64,000 nucleotides of DNA, taken from the NCBI RefSeq assembly GCF_949987535.1, contig NC_080070.1:11971770-12035769 (forward strand), written 5' to 3'. Source of the stretch: Balaenoptera acutorostrata. Taxonomy: Eukaryota > Chordata > Mammalia > Artiodactyla > Balaenopteridae. Positions within the stretch are counted from its first letter, which is position 1, and every line of letters begins with the position of its first letter. The position numbers and the translations under genes are program-made. The notes beneath the pieces are model-generated. The model worked only from the letters and a program-made list of their open reading frames with translations, made no database searches and was not told the origin of the DNA. Shown one piece after another: positions 12,837 to 24,714 of the stretch.

Positions 12837-12857
12837 GTCCCTCTGGGCAGCCAGTGC

Positions 12858-13808
12858 ATGGACAGCCGCAGCAACGCCACCACGCCCTGCGGCCTCCTCC
12901 TGCAGGGCTTCGCTGAGTCTCCCCACCTGAGGCCCGTGCTCTTCCTGCTGCTGCTGGCCGTGCACCTGGCTACCCTGAGCGGGAACCTGCTCATCCTTGT
13001 GGCCATGGCCTCAGTGCCCAGCCGGCCGCCCATGCTACTCTTCCTGTGCCAGCTGTCAGCCATCGAGCTCTGCTACATGCTGGCGGTGGTGCCCCGCTCC
13101 CTGGCCCAACTGGCCTCGCCAGGCCGCAGCCGAGACAGCCCCATCTCCTTCCTGGGCTGCGCTGTTCAGATGCACATGTTCGTGGCTCTGGGCGGGGCCC
13201 AGTGCTTCCCGCTGGCCGCTATGGCCTGTGACCGCTACATGGCCATCTGCCACCCGCTGCGCTACGCGGCTGTGGTGACACCTGGGCTGTGCACGCGGCT
13301 GGCCCTGGCCTGCTGCCTCGGGGAACTGGCGGTGTCCGTGGGGTTCACGGTGGCCGTCTTCAACCTGCCTTTCTGTGGCTCTCGCCTGCTAGTGCATTTC
13401 TTCGGCGACATCACAGCGCTGCTGCACCTGGCCTGCACGCAGAGCTATGCAGAGGAGCTGCGTCCGCTGGGCGCCGGCCTGGTGCTGCTGCTGCGGCCCT
13501 CGGTGCTCATCCTGGCCTCCCATGGCGCCATCGCCGCCGCCCTGAGCCGCCTGCGCTCCCCACGCGGCAGGCGCAAGGCCGCCTCCACCTGCGCCTCGCA
13601 CCTGGCCGTCACCTTCCTCCACCATGGCTGTCCCACCTTCACGTACGTGCGGCCCAAGGCCAGCTACTCCCCACGGCAGGATCGCACGCTGGCTATGGTC
13701 TACACCAACATCACGCCGCTGCTCTACCCGCTCATCTACAGCCTGCGCAACCGCAAAATCACCGCCACCATCCGCAGGGTGCTGAGCCCCAGGGCAGGGT
13801 CTGTGTGA
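12858..13808 (+). CDS. OR10AC1: Olfactory receptor, family 10 (OR10AC1-like), open reading frame
   Basis: Predicted 316-residue, single-exon olfactory receptor, a G-protein-coupled receptor that would bind odorants at the cilia of olfactory neurons and signal through Golf. The open frame runs back to 12681. I chose the ATG at 12858 because it gives the normal N-terminus (glycosylation site N6-A-T, then LLLQGF) and the usual family length of about 310-320. Landmarks: GN at residues 42-43 (TM1), C101 at the top of TM3, MACDRYMAICHPL at 122-134, KAASTCASHL at 240-249 (TM6), and PLIYSLRN at 291-298 (TM7). Oddities: the second of the three loop-2 cysteines is Gly183 (context HFFGD, normally HFFCD), which should remove the disulfide to C101; the TM7 NPxxY Asn is Tyr290; the usual SY of TM5 is S221-H222. 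Sequence is GC- and CpG-rich, unlike its surroundings. The frame is open, but these changes make its function doubtful. The symbol rests on recalled similarity and synteny with TAS2R41. Confidence 0.82.
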   Translation: MDSRSNATTPCGLLLQGFAESPHLRPVLFLLLLAVHLATLSGNLLILVAMASVPSRPPMLLFLCQLSAIELCYMLAVVPRSLAQLASPGRSRDSPISFLGCAVQMHMFVALGGAQCFPLAAMACDRYMAICHPLRYAAVVTPGLCTRLALACCLGELAVSVGFTVAVFNLPFCGSRLLVHFFGDITALLHLACTQSYAEELRPLGAGLVLLLRPSVLILASHGAIAAALSRLRSPRGRRKAASTCASHLAVTFLHHGCPTFTYVRPKASYSPRQDRTLAMVYTNITPLLYPLIYSLRNRKITATIRRVLSPRAGSV

Positions 13809-14019
13809 GCCATGATAGCCGGCAGGGACCAGGCCAGAGGGGGCAGCTCTGCTCCCTAAAGCTCCCTCTATCAGCTGGTGTCTGCGTTGAGGACGCCACC
13901 GGGAGAGCTCAAGAACCGGACTCAGAAAAGAGAATCTGGAAAAGTGTCCCCCTAAGGAGAGTCTCCCAGCAGTTTCCCCATCCTCCGCCAGTTCTGTGTG
14001 GAATAGAACCCTAGACCTG

Positions 14020-14880
14020 ATTTGAGTGGATCCATCAGTACCTGTAGAGTTCTTCCCACGTGCTGGGCTTGGGCAAGGTAGTGGGCTTGTAGTGACAAAG
14101 AAGGCACAACTCATGCCCCAGGGAGCTCACAGCGAGAGAGGACAGATGTGAGGAGAAAACAGGAGATGGATGGAGTGGCTCATGCTAGACTTTTCCAGGG
14201 GAGAGGGGAGTCAAGGAAAACTTCTTGGGGGGCAAAGATGGCTCAGTGGAGAACTGTAGGATGGGTAGAGGTCAGCCAAGTGAAGAGGAGAGTGAAGAAT
14301 GCTCTAAATGGAACTGGTTAAACAGGGGCTGGGGCATTTCGGGAAGGTCCTTGTAAAAGGCTAAAGGATTTGAGTTCATGGAATGATACGATAGCTTGCC
14401 CCTCCTTGTGTGGTCACTCTGGCCACAGTGTGGCGAATGGACTGTAGACATGGAGACCCATGGAAGCTGTTGCCATATTCCAGGAAGAGAGGTGATGGAG
14501 TCTGGACCAGAGTATTGACACAGCTGATTAAGGGACATGGAAAGAGTAAAGAGATATGCAGGAGGAGGAAACTACAGAATCTTGATTAGATATGAGGGCG
14601 AGGAAGAAAGAGAAGCTAAGGGTCATTTCTAACCTAGGTCACCAGGTGGATGGTGGTACAATTTGCTGAAAAGGACCCAGGAGCAGGTGCAAGTGAGGAG
14701 AGGAGGAGGATGGGGGCTTCTGCTTAGAACGTGTGGAGTTGAGATGCTGCCAGGACAAGCCAGTGAAGATAGTGACTGAGGAAGCAAATACACCAGTCTA
14801 GAGCTCAGGGGAGAGATTCAAGAGGAAGGACAGATTTGAGACTACAGATAGCTACTGAGACCAGGAAGTGATATCACCCA
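14020..14880 (-). mobile_element. LINE-2 remnant, antisense
   Basis: Begins shortly after the receptor stop. The order of blocks ('gctgggcttgggcaaggtag', 'atgccccagggagctcacag', 'ggtcactctggccacagtgtgg', 'atattccaggaagagaggtga') matches the complement of L2. It is therefore not receptor 3' UTR of any special kind. Several spurious frames overlap it. Confidence 0.65.
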
Positions 14881-15220
14881 CCAGAAAGTTAATAATTGCT
14901 CTCTATGTGGTAAGATTATAGGTGATTTATATTTTATTGATTATATATTTTCCAAATTTCTCATAATCATTTTCAGTGGATATTACACTTATATATAAAA
15001 ATTACTATTTAAGACAAATAATATTGGACTGCCTCCGTGAATCAGAGAGACTTCTTCCCCTCTATCCCCAGGATAAATACCTGAAAGATGTCTCCTGAAA
15101 GCTCTGGAGTGAAGTGGAAGGGAATTCTACCATGTAGTACAAGAGTAGGAGTGCACTGAGGTGCTTTCATCCACCTTGGTAGCTTGGTGTAAATATTACC
15201 ATCAAAGATAAAGTGAAGAG

Positions 15221-15535
15221 GGCTTCCCTGGTGGCGCAGTGGTTGAGAATCTGCCTGCCAATGCAGGGGACACGGGTTCGAGCCCTGGTCTGGGAAGATC
15301 CCACATGCCGCGGAGCAACTAGGCCCGTGAGCCACAATTACTGAGCCTGCGCATCTGGAGCCTGTGCTCCGCAACAAGAGAGGCCGCGATAGTGAGAGGC
15401 CCGCGCACCGCGATGAAGAGTGGCCCCCGCTTGCCACAACTGGAGAAAGCCCTTGCACATAAACGAAGACCCAACACAGCAATAAATAAACAAACAAACA
15501 AATAAATAAATAAGTTACAGATTTAAAAAAAAAAA
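15221..15535 (+). mobile_element. CHR-type SINE, shortened subtype, young
   Basis: Starts at 'ggcttccctggtggcgcagt' and ends in an AAATAAATAAACAAAC-type tail plus poly(A). It has the internal form with 'gaggccgcgatagtgagagg', shorter than the full-length type. It is flanked by an exact 17-bp target-site duplication, AAAGATAAAGTGAAGAG, at 15204-15220 and 15536-15552. Confidence 0.95.
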
Positions 15536-15714
15536 AAAGATAAAGTGAAGAGACATTAAAAGGAAGAATTACTAATCCACTTTGCCTTGTAAAACTGACT
15601 AGAGAAATTCCCTTGATGTGACTATTTCTATACAATGTTACTACATCAGTATATCCTATAGTAAAGTGAACAAATTGGCACAAAACTTAGGCTACATTAG
15701 GAAAATTCTAAAAT

Positions 15715-16970
15715 TTATTCCTTCATCCATATGTGCAACAAATAAATGTTTATTGAGTGATGGTTCCATGCCAGCGACTAGAGAGTTAAGGATTCAACTC
15801 TGATCAAATGCCACTATATACCTAACACGGCACTCCAAATTATTGGAGCGATGAAGGTGAGGCCCATGTGGAGTTTGAAATCTGCTAGGGGATTCAGGCA
15901 AATAAATAGGCATTGCATTACTAAGTGATGAGTACTACGGTGTGACAAGATCCTGTTGGAAGCATTTTGCCTGGACTTGGGGTGGTGGGAGCATCAGGAG
16001 AAGGTTATGGAAGAAGTAATGTGTAAGATCTAAGGGCAAGTAGGGGTAGCTTGAGCGAGACAAAGATAGCTGAGAAAGGAGAGTCCAGGCAAAGGGAACA
16101 GCATGTGCAAATGCCCCAAGGTAAGAGGCCATGATACATTCCAAGGACTTGTCAAGAGGACTGATTCTTATTGATGGTGATGTTGGGAAGTGGGGTGCTG
16201 TGTGTTGATAGTATTAAGAGGTTATGCTAGAGGTACAAATGCGGGCCAGATCATGTAAGCCTTGTATGCCATGTTAAAGAGTTTGGATTTTACCCTAAAG
16301 AAGAATGAGAAGAAAGAGGAGGGAAAGGAGAAAAAAGCAGGAGGAAGAGAAGGAGAAGGAGAAAAAGAAAAAAGAGAAGCCATTGAAGATATTTAAGCAG
16401 GGGAGTGATATGATCCAGTGTGAACATTCTGACTACTGTGTAGAGAAAGAATTGAAGAAGGACATGACAGAAAGTATATTTATTAGGAAGCTAGTGTAGA
16501 AACACAGGTTAGAGATGATGTTGGCCCATTTTAGGTAAGTGGTAATGGAAACAGAGAGAAATGGACAGATTGGAGAAATATTTAGAAGGTAGATATAATA
16601 GAATTTAGTGCAGATTGAATGCTTAGGGATAAAAGGAAAAAAGGATTCATTGATGATATAGATTATCTGATCTGGAAAAGATGACACATTGGGCTCACTG
16701 AGATGGAGTACATAGGAAGAGTAACCAGTTTGAAGACAGGACAAAGTTGAAATGACGAGTTGAGTATTGATTATGCTGACTTGGGCTGTGGAGATGTACA
16801 GTTGGCAGTTGGGTATGTGTCAAGAGAAACATATTTAGAAATCATCAACACATCAATGGCAATTGACATGGCTGAGATGATCCAGGGAGAGTGAGCAGAG
16901 GAAGAACAGAGCAGTTCCAAGAGAGGACTCTGAGGAAGACCAACAATGAAGGATGGATGACTGTCTAAGT
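15715..16970 (-). mobile_element. LINE-2 remnant, antisense
   Basis: Starts with the complement of the L2 terminus ('caacaaataaatgtttattgag', 15737-15758) and continues through 'gggaacagcatgtgcaaatgc' (16095-16115), 'ggccagatcatgtaagcctt' (16244-16263) and 'aagcaggggagtgatatgatc' (16395-16415), all antisense L2 landmarks. Confidence 0.8.
16296..16382 (+). repeat. Purine-rich (GA) low-complexity tract
   Basis: About 85 bases that are nearly all A and G (AGAAGAAAGAGGAGGG type) inside the antisense L2. The lysine/glutamate-rich short frame at 16305-16499 is a by-product. Confidence 0.85.
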
Positions 16971-16999
16971 ATGACACAAAATGCATAATTTATTTACTA

Positions 17000-17720
17000 T
17001 ATTAATAAAGTAAAAACTTCGTTCCTGGGACACTACCCTAAACAAAATGAAAAGAGAAAAGACAAACTGGGAAGATCATATCTAATGTATGAAAGAGGTT
17101 CATTTCATTAATACATAAGAAACTTTTGCCAATCAATGAGAAAAAGACTAATAATCACAAAGAAAAATGGGCAAAGGATATGAATAGACAGTTCACAGAA
17201 AAGGAAATGCAAATGGCTTTTAAACATAGGAAAAGAGTTTCAACCTCACTCATAAGAGAAATGCAAAATAAAATTAGAAAATGCTATTTGGAGCACTTCC
17301 TGCTCAAAAATGTGAACACAGAGTTTGAAGGATATTTACAACAGACTCCCTCATACATAGTTGGTGGTAAAATATATTTGTTCAATTCTATGGAGGCCAA
17401 TTGTGTACATCAATTAAAATCAGAATTAAAGAACATATCATTTGTTACAATAACTCTACTTTGAGAGTTTGACCTTGCCAATGTATTTGCCTTGTGGACA
17501 AACATGTATATTCAAAATTATTTATCTCAGCATTACTTGCATCAGCAAAAGATTAAAGATTTTTTGAACAGCAGTATGTGACTGATGAAATAAATTATGG
17601 TTTTATCCCTGTAATGGAATCTTATGCAACTGCTAAAGAGAACGAAGCAGTTCTGTTACAGACCTGGAACCATCTCTCATACATGCTATTAAATGAAAAA
17701 GCAAGGTGCATGGAAGTATG
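17000..17720 (+). mobile_element. Old LINE-1 ORF2/3' region, sense (first part)
   Basis: Contains old-L1 blocks such as 'aagaaaaatgggcaaaggatatgaa' near 17159, 'gaaatgcaaaataaaattag' (17260-17279), and an ending 'aatgaaaaagcaaggtgcat' (17692-17711). The 112-codon frame at 17126-17464 is a remnant of L1 sequence, not a host gene. Confidence 0.7.
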
Positions 17721-17726
17721 TACTAA

Positions 17727-18110
17727 GGAGTCATCCTTGATTCTGGCACATCTTTGATTCTAGCCTTTTCCTTATTATTTCTACTCCTGAAATGCTGCTC
17801 TTCATCATTCAGATGCTGTCTTGGCTCAAATATTGGCTTCTCATAGAGGCCCTCGTTGGTCACCCTACATAATGTCACCTGTCTGTCCTCTCTCACATTA
17901 GCATGCTTTAAATTCTAATCATCTCTCATTACTGAAAATTCTCTGACTTTCTTTTAAATTGTCTCTTCCTCCCAACAGAATATAAACTCTATGAAAACTG
18001 TCTACTTTACTCACATGGTCTTCCCGGGGCCTAAACAGTGTCTGGCATGTAGTAGCTGCTCATTAGTAAATAGCAGTAAATTGTTAAAGAATGAGTGAAT
18101 AAATAAATGT
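17727..18110 (+). mobile_element. LINE-2-like 3' part, sense
   Basis: Shows 'tgaaatgctgctcttcatca' (17788-17807), 'tagaggccctcgttggtcac' (17845-17864), and an end 'cagtgtctggcatgtagtagctgctc' near 18036, in L2 order. It sits between two pieces that look like one old L1. Confidence 0.65.
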
Positions 18111-18345
18111 TACGGTATGATAGCATTTACATATAAAAACACACAGAATATCATGTGTGTATGAGCATATGTGTGTGCTTGTGTATGTCCTATAGTTTTA
18201 CACCCTCACACACACACACACACACATTTGTAATCAAATTAAGAGTCTGGGGAACTGGGTGACAGAGGTGGAGCAAACTTCTACTTTTTTTAATACTTTC
18301 CTTAAACACATATATGCATTATATATTCAATAAATGTTTTCAAAA
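18111..18345 (+). mobile_element. Old LINE-1 3' region, sense (second part) with CA repeat
   Basis: 'ggtatgatagcatttacata' (18115-18134) looks like the direct continuation of the L1 block at 17692-17716. It includes a short (CA)n run at about 18208-18228. Confidence 0.5.
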
Positions 18346-18349
18346 AGAA

Positions 18350-20880
18350 AATAAAGCCTAGGCAGAGGAAAAGGAATGCACAGAGGAGTTTTTTAAAAAG
18401 GGCAATCAAAAAAGTAGAAGAAAATCCAAGAGAGCATGATGTCATGGAAACCAAGGAAAGACAATTTCAAGGATGGAGTGATCAACAGTGCCAAATGATA
18501 CTCCTATTTCTAAATAATATGATGCTGGAGCCAGAGATGACTTTAGAGATGTCTAATCTGGCCCAAAGAGCACCAAGTTCACTCGTACAAACCTCAGCAA
18601 AGCATGTGTAAAGGTCTGGCAGCCAAACTACACAGCCCACTTCCAGAAAGGCTGTCTAGCCAGAGATCATGCAAGGACTGCCTGACTCCAGCCAATACTG
18701 AAGAAACATGTAGAACCAACTCAAATTGTGTTTAATCACCTGCCAGAGTAGAAAGTAACATTGGCTTTCATTTTAAACGCTGAAATCATTAACACCTTTT
18801 TAAGATCTGTACCTGGGATTTGTTTTACTCTGGTATTGTAAGGTGGCAGACACAGAGACAACTGCCTTTGAAAGAAGTTTATAGCAAGGGAAGGGGGCAG
18901 GCCACACCACGCAGGGCCCATGGGGAAGCACCAGGTCAGTCAAGAGGCAGAAGGAGAGAGGAGAGAGCATGACCCTCAACCACTACTGTGGTCTCTCAGG
19001 AAGGAATGGATGAGGCAGTGTAGGAAAGCTGGAGGAAACTTAGGCTTGGATAGTTTGAATAATTTTGGCAGGCTCTGGGCCATAGGACCGGTCTCTAGCT
19101 GTCCAGTCTAGTTGACTTGGCCCTGAGGTGATACAGCAGGGAAGATGGTGGCTTGGTGCCTGAGAGTTAAATAAAGGTGATTGGGATGTGGGCTTTGGAT
19201 TGGTTGGTCTGCAAACGAAAATTGTACTCAAAAGGAAGATGGTTTGCAATGTCTAGAAATTAGCCAGCTCTGAGAGGGGTAGCCTATCCCCTACCAGCAA
19301 GGCCCCTAAGATGTCAAAACATCATAAAGTATGAAAAATATAAAAACATGATTAATACAAACACAAACTCTACAAATGATACCTGAGACAGTGTGTGTGG
19401 AATAAATATATTCCTTCTTCTTGGGCTCCAGATTCCATCTTTACCCACCTCCTCGGAGAGCTCATAGATTACTTACTGCTACATCTCCAATGCCTCGAAC
19501 TCGAGCATATAAACATCTTTCTAATATGAAAATTCCAATTACTCTGATCACAAGGTCCTTTTCCTTGAAGTGGCAAGTTCCAACTGGGAAGGTGATGGCT
19601 AGATTGCTAAGTTAGCAGTTCCCAGTCAGTGAATACTTCCCCACCTGAGGTAGGTCAAGGGACAAGCTGGTTAGAAGAGGGCGGAGGGAGGGAACTAGAA
19701 TACGGTCATCCAGAAGAGATGAAGAGAGGTGAAGTGAGAATGGAAGATGCTTATTAAACCTTTAATGAAATTTCCCTACATATGAGATAGTTGCCCACAT
19801 CTAAACTAAGGCCCACTTAACAGGCACATGAAAAAATGCCTTTAAAGCCATTCCACTGATTTTAATGCTATTCAGACTAGTAGAGTAGGATTTTAAATGT
19901 ATGTTTGATGGTGGTGATATTAATCATGATTACAGTACTCTCCCACTAGAATTCTTAAAAGAGCCAAACTAATATAAGCCTTGGAGTCAGACTTAGGAAA
20001 TACTTGATAATGGACAAACTTTGTGTAGCCTAATGGCCTCAATTTTCTCCTTCCTCAGATGAGATCGTGTCTGTGAAACTGCTTGAAAGTAATTAAGCAT
20101 GATATAAATGTAAGGTTTTTTTTCCTTTTTCAGGATAAGGAGAAGAGGAACTCCCATCTAGCAAGATCAGAGCTGGAGAGTTGTTTTTTGTCTGGGAGCC
20201 AAAGGAATTTCTTTGAATCTTTTTTGCACTGGGCTTGGAGATAGGAGAGGATGGAAGTCTGTAAGGCAGTTTCTGGGGCAGCACTCCTCACTCTCTCACC
20301 CTTTCTTCAGGACTTTGGCAGTAAGTTCACTACTAACCTGAACAGAGGCAAGATGGAAAGGGCTCTTGTCGCCTCTGTGAATAGCTTCTGGACCCATATC
20401 TGCTCTTGGATAATCATTCCCAGCCCCTACACTCACTTTCCTCTTTGACCTCCCTTCAGGCTTCATTTTCCCCATGCCCACCCCTCTTGGTCAGAAGAAG
20501 GCTTCTCGAGCTGGAATCTATCCTCTCCTTTGGATCGCCTCCAGCTGCCCTCTCCAGCTCCACAGGACAGGAGCTCAGAAGTTTTCTACACTTATAGCAA
20601 AGCTTGAGCATCAGTTCCAATCAGTGTAGTTTCTTAAAAGGTACTTCCAAAACATCTCTCACAAAATCCCAAGGACGGCATAAAGCACTCTGGATCTGAT
20701 GCAGAGAACTGTTGGAACAGCTTGTATTTTGCAAAAGAGAAAAGAAAATTTTGAGTTTACAAGCCTCAACAGGATGGAAGTAAACGTATGGTGGGGGGTG
20801 GGAATAGTTTCTATTTGTAGCATAGGTTTGACTAGCACCTTTCTTCTAAAGTGTTGAAAGTATTTTAAACATAAATATAT
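18350..20880. other. Intergenic, nothing recognised
   Basis: No gene or repeat that I can support. The many 60-70 codon frames lack any protein-like signature. Confidence 0.5.
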
Positions 20881-20884
20881 CTAA

Positions 20885-21140
20885 CACTGGTTGAGGGTTC
20901 ATCATAGAGTAGACACTGTGCTAAGGGCTTTGCATGGATTCCCTCATTTAATCCTCACAAGAGCCACATGAGACAGATATTATCATTCTCTCCATTTTAC
21001 ATTTGAAGAAACTGAGGCAAAAGAGACTTTAACTTGTCCAATGTCATAAATGCACAGGGTAGGGAGCCAAGATTCTGACGCTGGCAATCAGGGTTAGGCG
21101 CCTACACTCTTAACCAGCAGGCTTTGCTTCTTCCAGCAAC
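20885..21140 (-). repeat. MIR SINE, antisense
   Basis: Near-complete antisense MIR: 'cactgtgctaagggctttgcatgg' near 20915, 'tcatttaatcctcacaagag' (20944-20963), 'gaagaaactgaggcaaaaga' (21005-21024), and 'ctacactcttaaccagcagg' (21102-21121). Confidence 0.88.
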
Positions 21141-21394
21141 ATCACGATCTGCTAAGTAGATAAAACCACCTCTGCTACATAGAATCCATCTGAGACTTTT
21201 AAAAGGCTTGAAAGTCTTGGGAAAAGGTCAGATCCAGGGTGAGATTCCCAGGCTCCAGACCACCAGATCTCAGATCTATTGTGTTCTGGGAACTAAGAGG
21301 AACTGGCTCATTGAACATCCTGAATTCTCAGAGTATAAGCAGAAAATAACTTTATTCCTTCTCACCCCCACACCCTCAAAACCGAACTGTGGGG

Positions 21395-21745
21395 CTTCCC
21401 TGGTGGCGCAGTGGTTAAGAATCTGCCTGCCAATGCAGGGGATTTGGGTTCGAGCCCTGGTCCGGGAAGATCCCACGTGCTGCAGAGCAACTAGGCCCAT
21501 GTGCCACAACTACTGAGCCTGCGCTCTAGAGCCGGTGAGCCACAACTACTGAGCCCGCGTGCCACAAGTACTGAAGCCTGTACGCCTAGAGCCCGTGCTC
21601 TGCAACAAGAGAAGCCACCGCAATAAGAAGCCCGTGCACTGCAACGAAGAGTAGCCCCCACTCGCCGCAACTAGAGAAAGCCCGCGCGCAGCAACGAAGA
21701 CCCAACGCAGCCAAAGATAAATTAATTAATTAATTAAAAAAAAAA
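21395..21745 (+). mobile_element. CHR-type SINE, full-length subtype
   Basis: Head 'cttccctggtggcgcagtgg', body with the two 'gccacaactactgagcc' blocks that are missing from the shortened subtype, and tail TTAATTAATTAATTAAAAA. Flanked by the duplication AACTGTGGGG at 21385-21394 and near 21749-21758. More diverged than the shortened copies, so probably older. Confidence 0.93.
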
Positions 21746-21759
21746 ACAAACTGTGGGGT

Positions 21760-22218
21760 ATCCTTGGACTAAATCCATAGCATGTAGCATAATGTCTCGG
21801 TTCCCTTAGAAAATATAAAGGTTTACAGTCACTTTCAGTTCCCCAAACAGTACCATTTCAGTACTAAAAATAGCCAATTTTATTAGGGCAAGCTTGAGGC
21901 AAATGTAGAGACCTGGAGGTGAGTAGGAAGACTCCAGAGAAAAAAGCAAGTCAGCTTCCTCATCTAAAGGCCAGGAAGACAGTTTTATCTAAGAGTAGCA
22001 GGAAACACCCGGCCAGAACTTTTCTCTTCTCCTTTTGGGTGAGAGGCATGGTTTTGCTTAACTGGGGCATGGAAAAGATCCCAACTGCTTCTCCTTCTGC
22101 TGACCTCTATGTAGTGAAGTTCAGAACATCAGGGCATGAAGAGACTTCTACATTCTTCCATTTGCAACCCTTTTATTTCAGAAAGAAAAGAATGGTGGCG
22201 GCAGCATGGTCTAGTGAA
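21760..22218. other. Intergenic, nothing recognised
   Basis: A 114-codon frame (21919-22263) lies here but runs into the next SINE and has no motif. Confidence 0.5.
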
Positions 22219-22235
22219 AAGAGTCTAAAATTTAA

Positions 22236-22365
22236 CGGAATTCCCTGGAGGTCCAATGGTTAGGATTCCGCGCTTCCACTGCATGGGGCACAGGTTCGAT
22301 CCCTGGTTGGGGAACTAAGATCCCGTGTGCCATGTGGCGCGGCCTAAAAGAAAAAAATTTTTTTT
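22236..22365 (+). mobile_element. Short tRNA-derived SINE of a second family
   Basis: About 125 bp: head 'gaattccctggaggtccaat', B-box region 'ggttcgatccctggttgggg', end 'gtggcgcggcc', then an A/T tail. It lacks the long 3' body of the CHR copies. Flanked by an imperfect duplication, GAGTCTAAAATTT (22221-22233) and GAGTCTAAGATTT (near 22372-22384). Confidence 0.88.
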
Positions 22366-22384
22366 CACCAAGAGTCTAAGATTT

Positions 22385-24710
22385 GAAATCAGTCATATAA
22401 TGATTTTCATCTCAGCTGGTTCTTTACCAATCATCTAGCTCCGGCCAAGTCCGTGCCTGCCTCACAGAGTTGTTACGAATTCAACAGAACACTGTTATCC
22501 TCTCCTCACTCCCCAGGACATGGCACATACCCAAGTCCCCCTTTAGGGTCGAGCCCATACCAAGCTAGGGGAACCTGGAAGGGACTCTCACAAAGAACCA
22601 AACAGGCTCTTTTAGCAAAATATTTCACTTCTTATGCTTAGTGATGACAATCTGATTGTCGTGTAGCTGCTTGATCCCGTAGTCAGAGTTGCCCTGGTAT
22701 AGTCCTTCAATCCCTCCTCTACCCACAAGGTTCCACAGCCCCACCAGGCAATGGCATCCATGGAAGAATGGAATGGAACAGAGTGACTGCTGATTGCTAG
22801 ATCAGAGTTGGGATATATACGGAGCACAGAGATTAAAGGATAGAGAAGCGATAGGGGGAAGAGAGCGTCAAAGGTAGAAATGTTTACCGGATCCCCATCT
22901 GGAAACCTCACGGGAGACTGTAGCTCGGGAGGCCACAGCACAGCAGTGGAAGAGGGCGCCAAATAGGTCTGAGACAGGTTCCTCGCTCCTAGAACATGGG
23001 ATGGATGCCGCAAGCTCCTGCACGTTTCAAATGCGAGGTACAGAAGGCACCTGAAAGTTCTACCAGAGAACCTGCCAGGGTAGGATCAACTTGGTGGGGA
23101 AAAAGGACTACAAGGTGGACTTCCTAAGCCATGGCCCCAAAAGGAATCATGGTCAGTTCTTGGAGGTGGTGTGTGTGTGTGGAAAACGGGGGGCAGAATC
23201 ACATCAGAAACCCCGAAGTGGGACCATTTCAACAAAAGGATTGCCATTGAACCCTGACAAGGCCAAGACAACAAACTGCCCATGTGTCCCTCAGCCACAG
23301 ACTTCAATACTGGATGCCATGGGCTAGATCCAGACTGACCATGTCTCAGCAGAAACCTGCCATGTGTACACACGCAGATAAGAGTGATTGCCCAACTGCA
23401 GAGACCAGCACCAGGACCAGCATGAAACAAGAGTGATTCTACACCCTCATCCCAAGTTCCACGTTATCCCATAGTAGCAGTTTTCTCTTATACCCAGAAT
23501 CCACCAGTGAGAAAAGAAAGAAATAAACCATTCTGATCAAAGGTTGCACTTTGAATTAATTAACTATTTACTTGGAAGGATTATTTTTAGTCAAAAGATA
23601 CTGTTTATACTGTAGGAAACTAAGATACTTTTAATTGGCAGTATTATATTGTTTGCTTTCTTTCCTCTTTCCATACTAAGCATCAGAATGTAAACTCGGG
23701 ATGATAAGATCACTATAGAAAACAAATAAGCTACATTTTCATATAACATCCATGAAGAGTATTTAAAGTTGTTTCACCATCACATAGGCAAGCTGATCTG
23801 GAAGTAAAGGTTGCTCTGAGCTCCTTCTGTGTGCTAGTAATCTATTAAGGAAAGACTTCTTTTCTAGAAATGAGCTGTACTGAACCTGTCCAATGTTAAT
23901 ATAAAATAAGGAAATTACATAAAATTTCAAGGAGATGATTCTTATAAAGCATTTAGTACTCGTTAAATATTAGTTGCCAAGTCTTTCTTTCTCATTCCCG
24001 CCAGCACCACCTAAGTGGTTTCCCTCAAGTCACATAGTTGCTTATGCACAAAGAGAAGACCAAATCACAGAAATCATTTTACATTTTCCTAGTGTGTTAG
24101 AGGTAGGAATAAGAGGAGTATTCAGACTCTCTCATGACAGAGATAATTAGTGATGAGTTGTAGCCAAAGCTATTGAATCGGCTGTCAAGTGTAGAGATCA
24201 TCAGCCCAGGTAACCTGCTTTCCTAGAAGCTGCCTCTTGACATTTCATGTGGGAAAGCTATCCCTGGTTAAGAGAAAAAAAGAAGAATGAACTAAAAGGG
24301 GAGGTAGGTGCATAACTGAGAACCCGATAAAGTAGTTCACTGGGAGTGAACTAAACTATTCCTAGTAACAGGAAAGTCTTGTGGCAAGGAGATATCAGTG
24401 GGGAGAAGTAAGGGGTGGGGAAGCAGTAGTCGTGGGGCAATTCCAAAGGAATGAAGGGAAAGACCCAGGGAAGCAGCAGGCCTGGGGCTGCACAGACACT
24501 GCAGGAAGTGAATTATCTCCAAGGGCTAGGGATCCAAATAGAACATAAAATATTGGTTCTGTCAATGAAACTCCTCATGTGAATCAGGCTCAAAGGAGAT
24601 AATTACCCCTATGTCCTCAAGATCACTCTTTGGATCCCATGATGGTCTAACTCCAGTCTCAGGTGTCAGTACCTAGGAAAATATAGCAATGTCCACACTG
24701 GAAAACATAG
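22385..24710. other. Intergenic, nothing recognised
   Basis: Includes a 133-codon minus-strand frame (22612-23013) and a 114-codon minus-strand frame (23086-23430). Neither shows a known motif, start context or repeat identity. A short (GT)n run lies at about 23169-23180. Confidence 0.45.
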
Positions 24711-24714
24711 ACTT

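Noticed and set aside
12681..12857. N-terminal extension of the olfactory receptor frame to an upstream ATG at 12681
   Set aside because: It would add 59 Pro/Ser-rich residues before the normal N-terminus and would cross a good splice acceptor at 12835-12836; the ATG at 12858 gives the family-typical protein.
13289..14114. Two 241-codon frames, on + and -, overlapping the olfactory receptor
   Set aside because: They are shadow frames created by the GC-rich receptor sequence; neither has receptor or other domain motifs, while the 12858 frame has all of them.
15042..15683. 213-codon minus-strand frame
   Set aside because: It runs through a CHR SINE; the same peptide pattern ([20 protein letters not shown]) recurs antisense to other SINE copies at 26.6, 49.6, 58.5 and 60.8 kb.
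17126..17464. 112-codon frame as a possible small gene
   Set aside because: The sequence is old L1 ORF2/3' text, so it is a transposon remnant.
22612..23430. 133- and 114-codon minus-strand frames
   Set aside because: No recognisable motif, no splice or promoter context, and composition not clearly coding; lengths like this are expected by chance in 64 kb.
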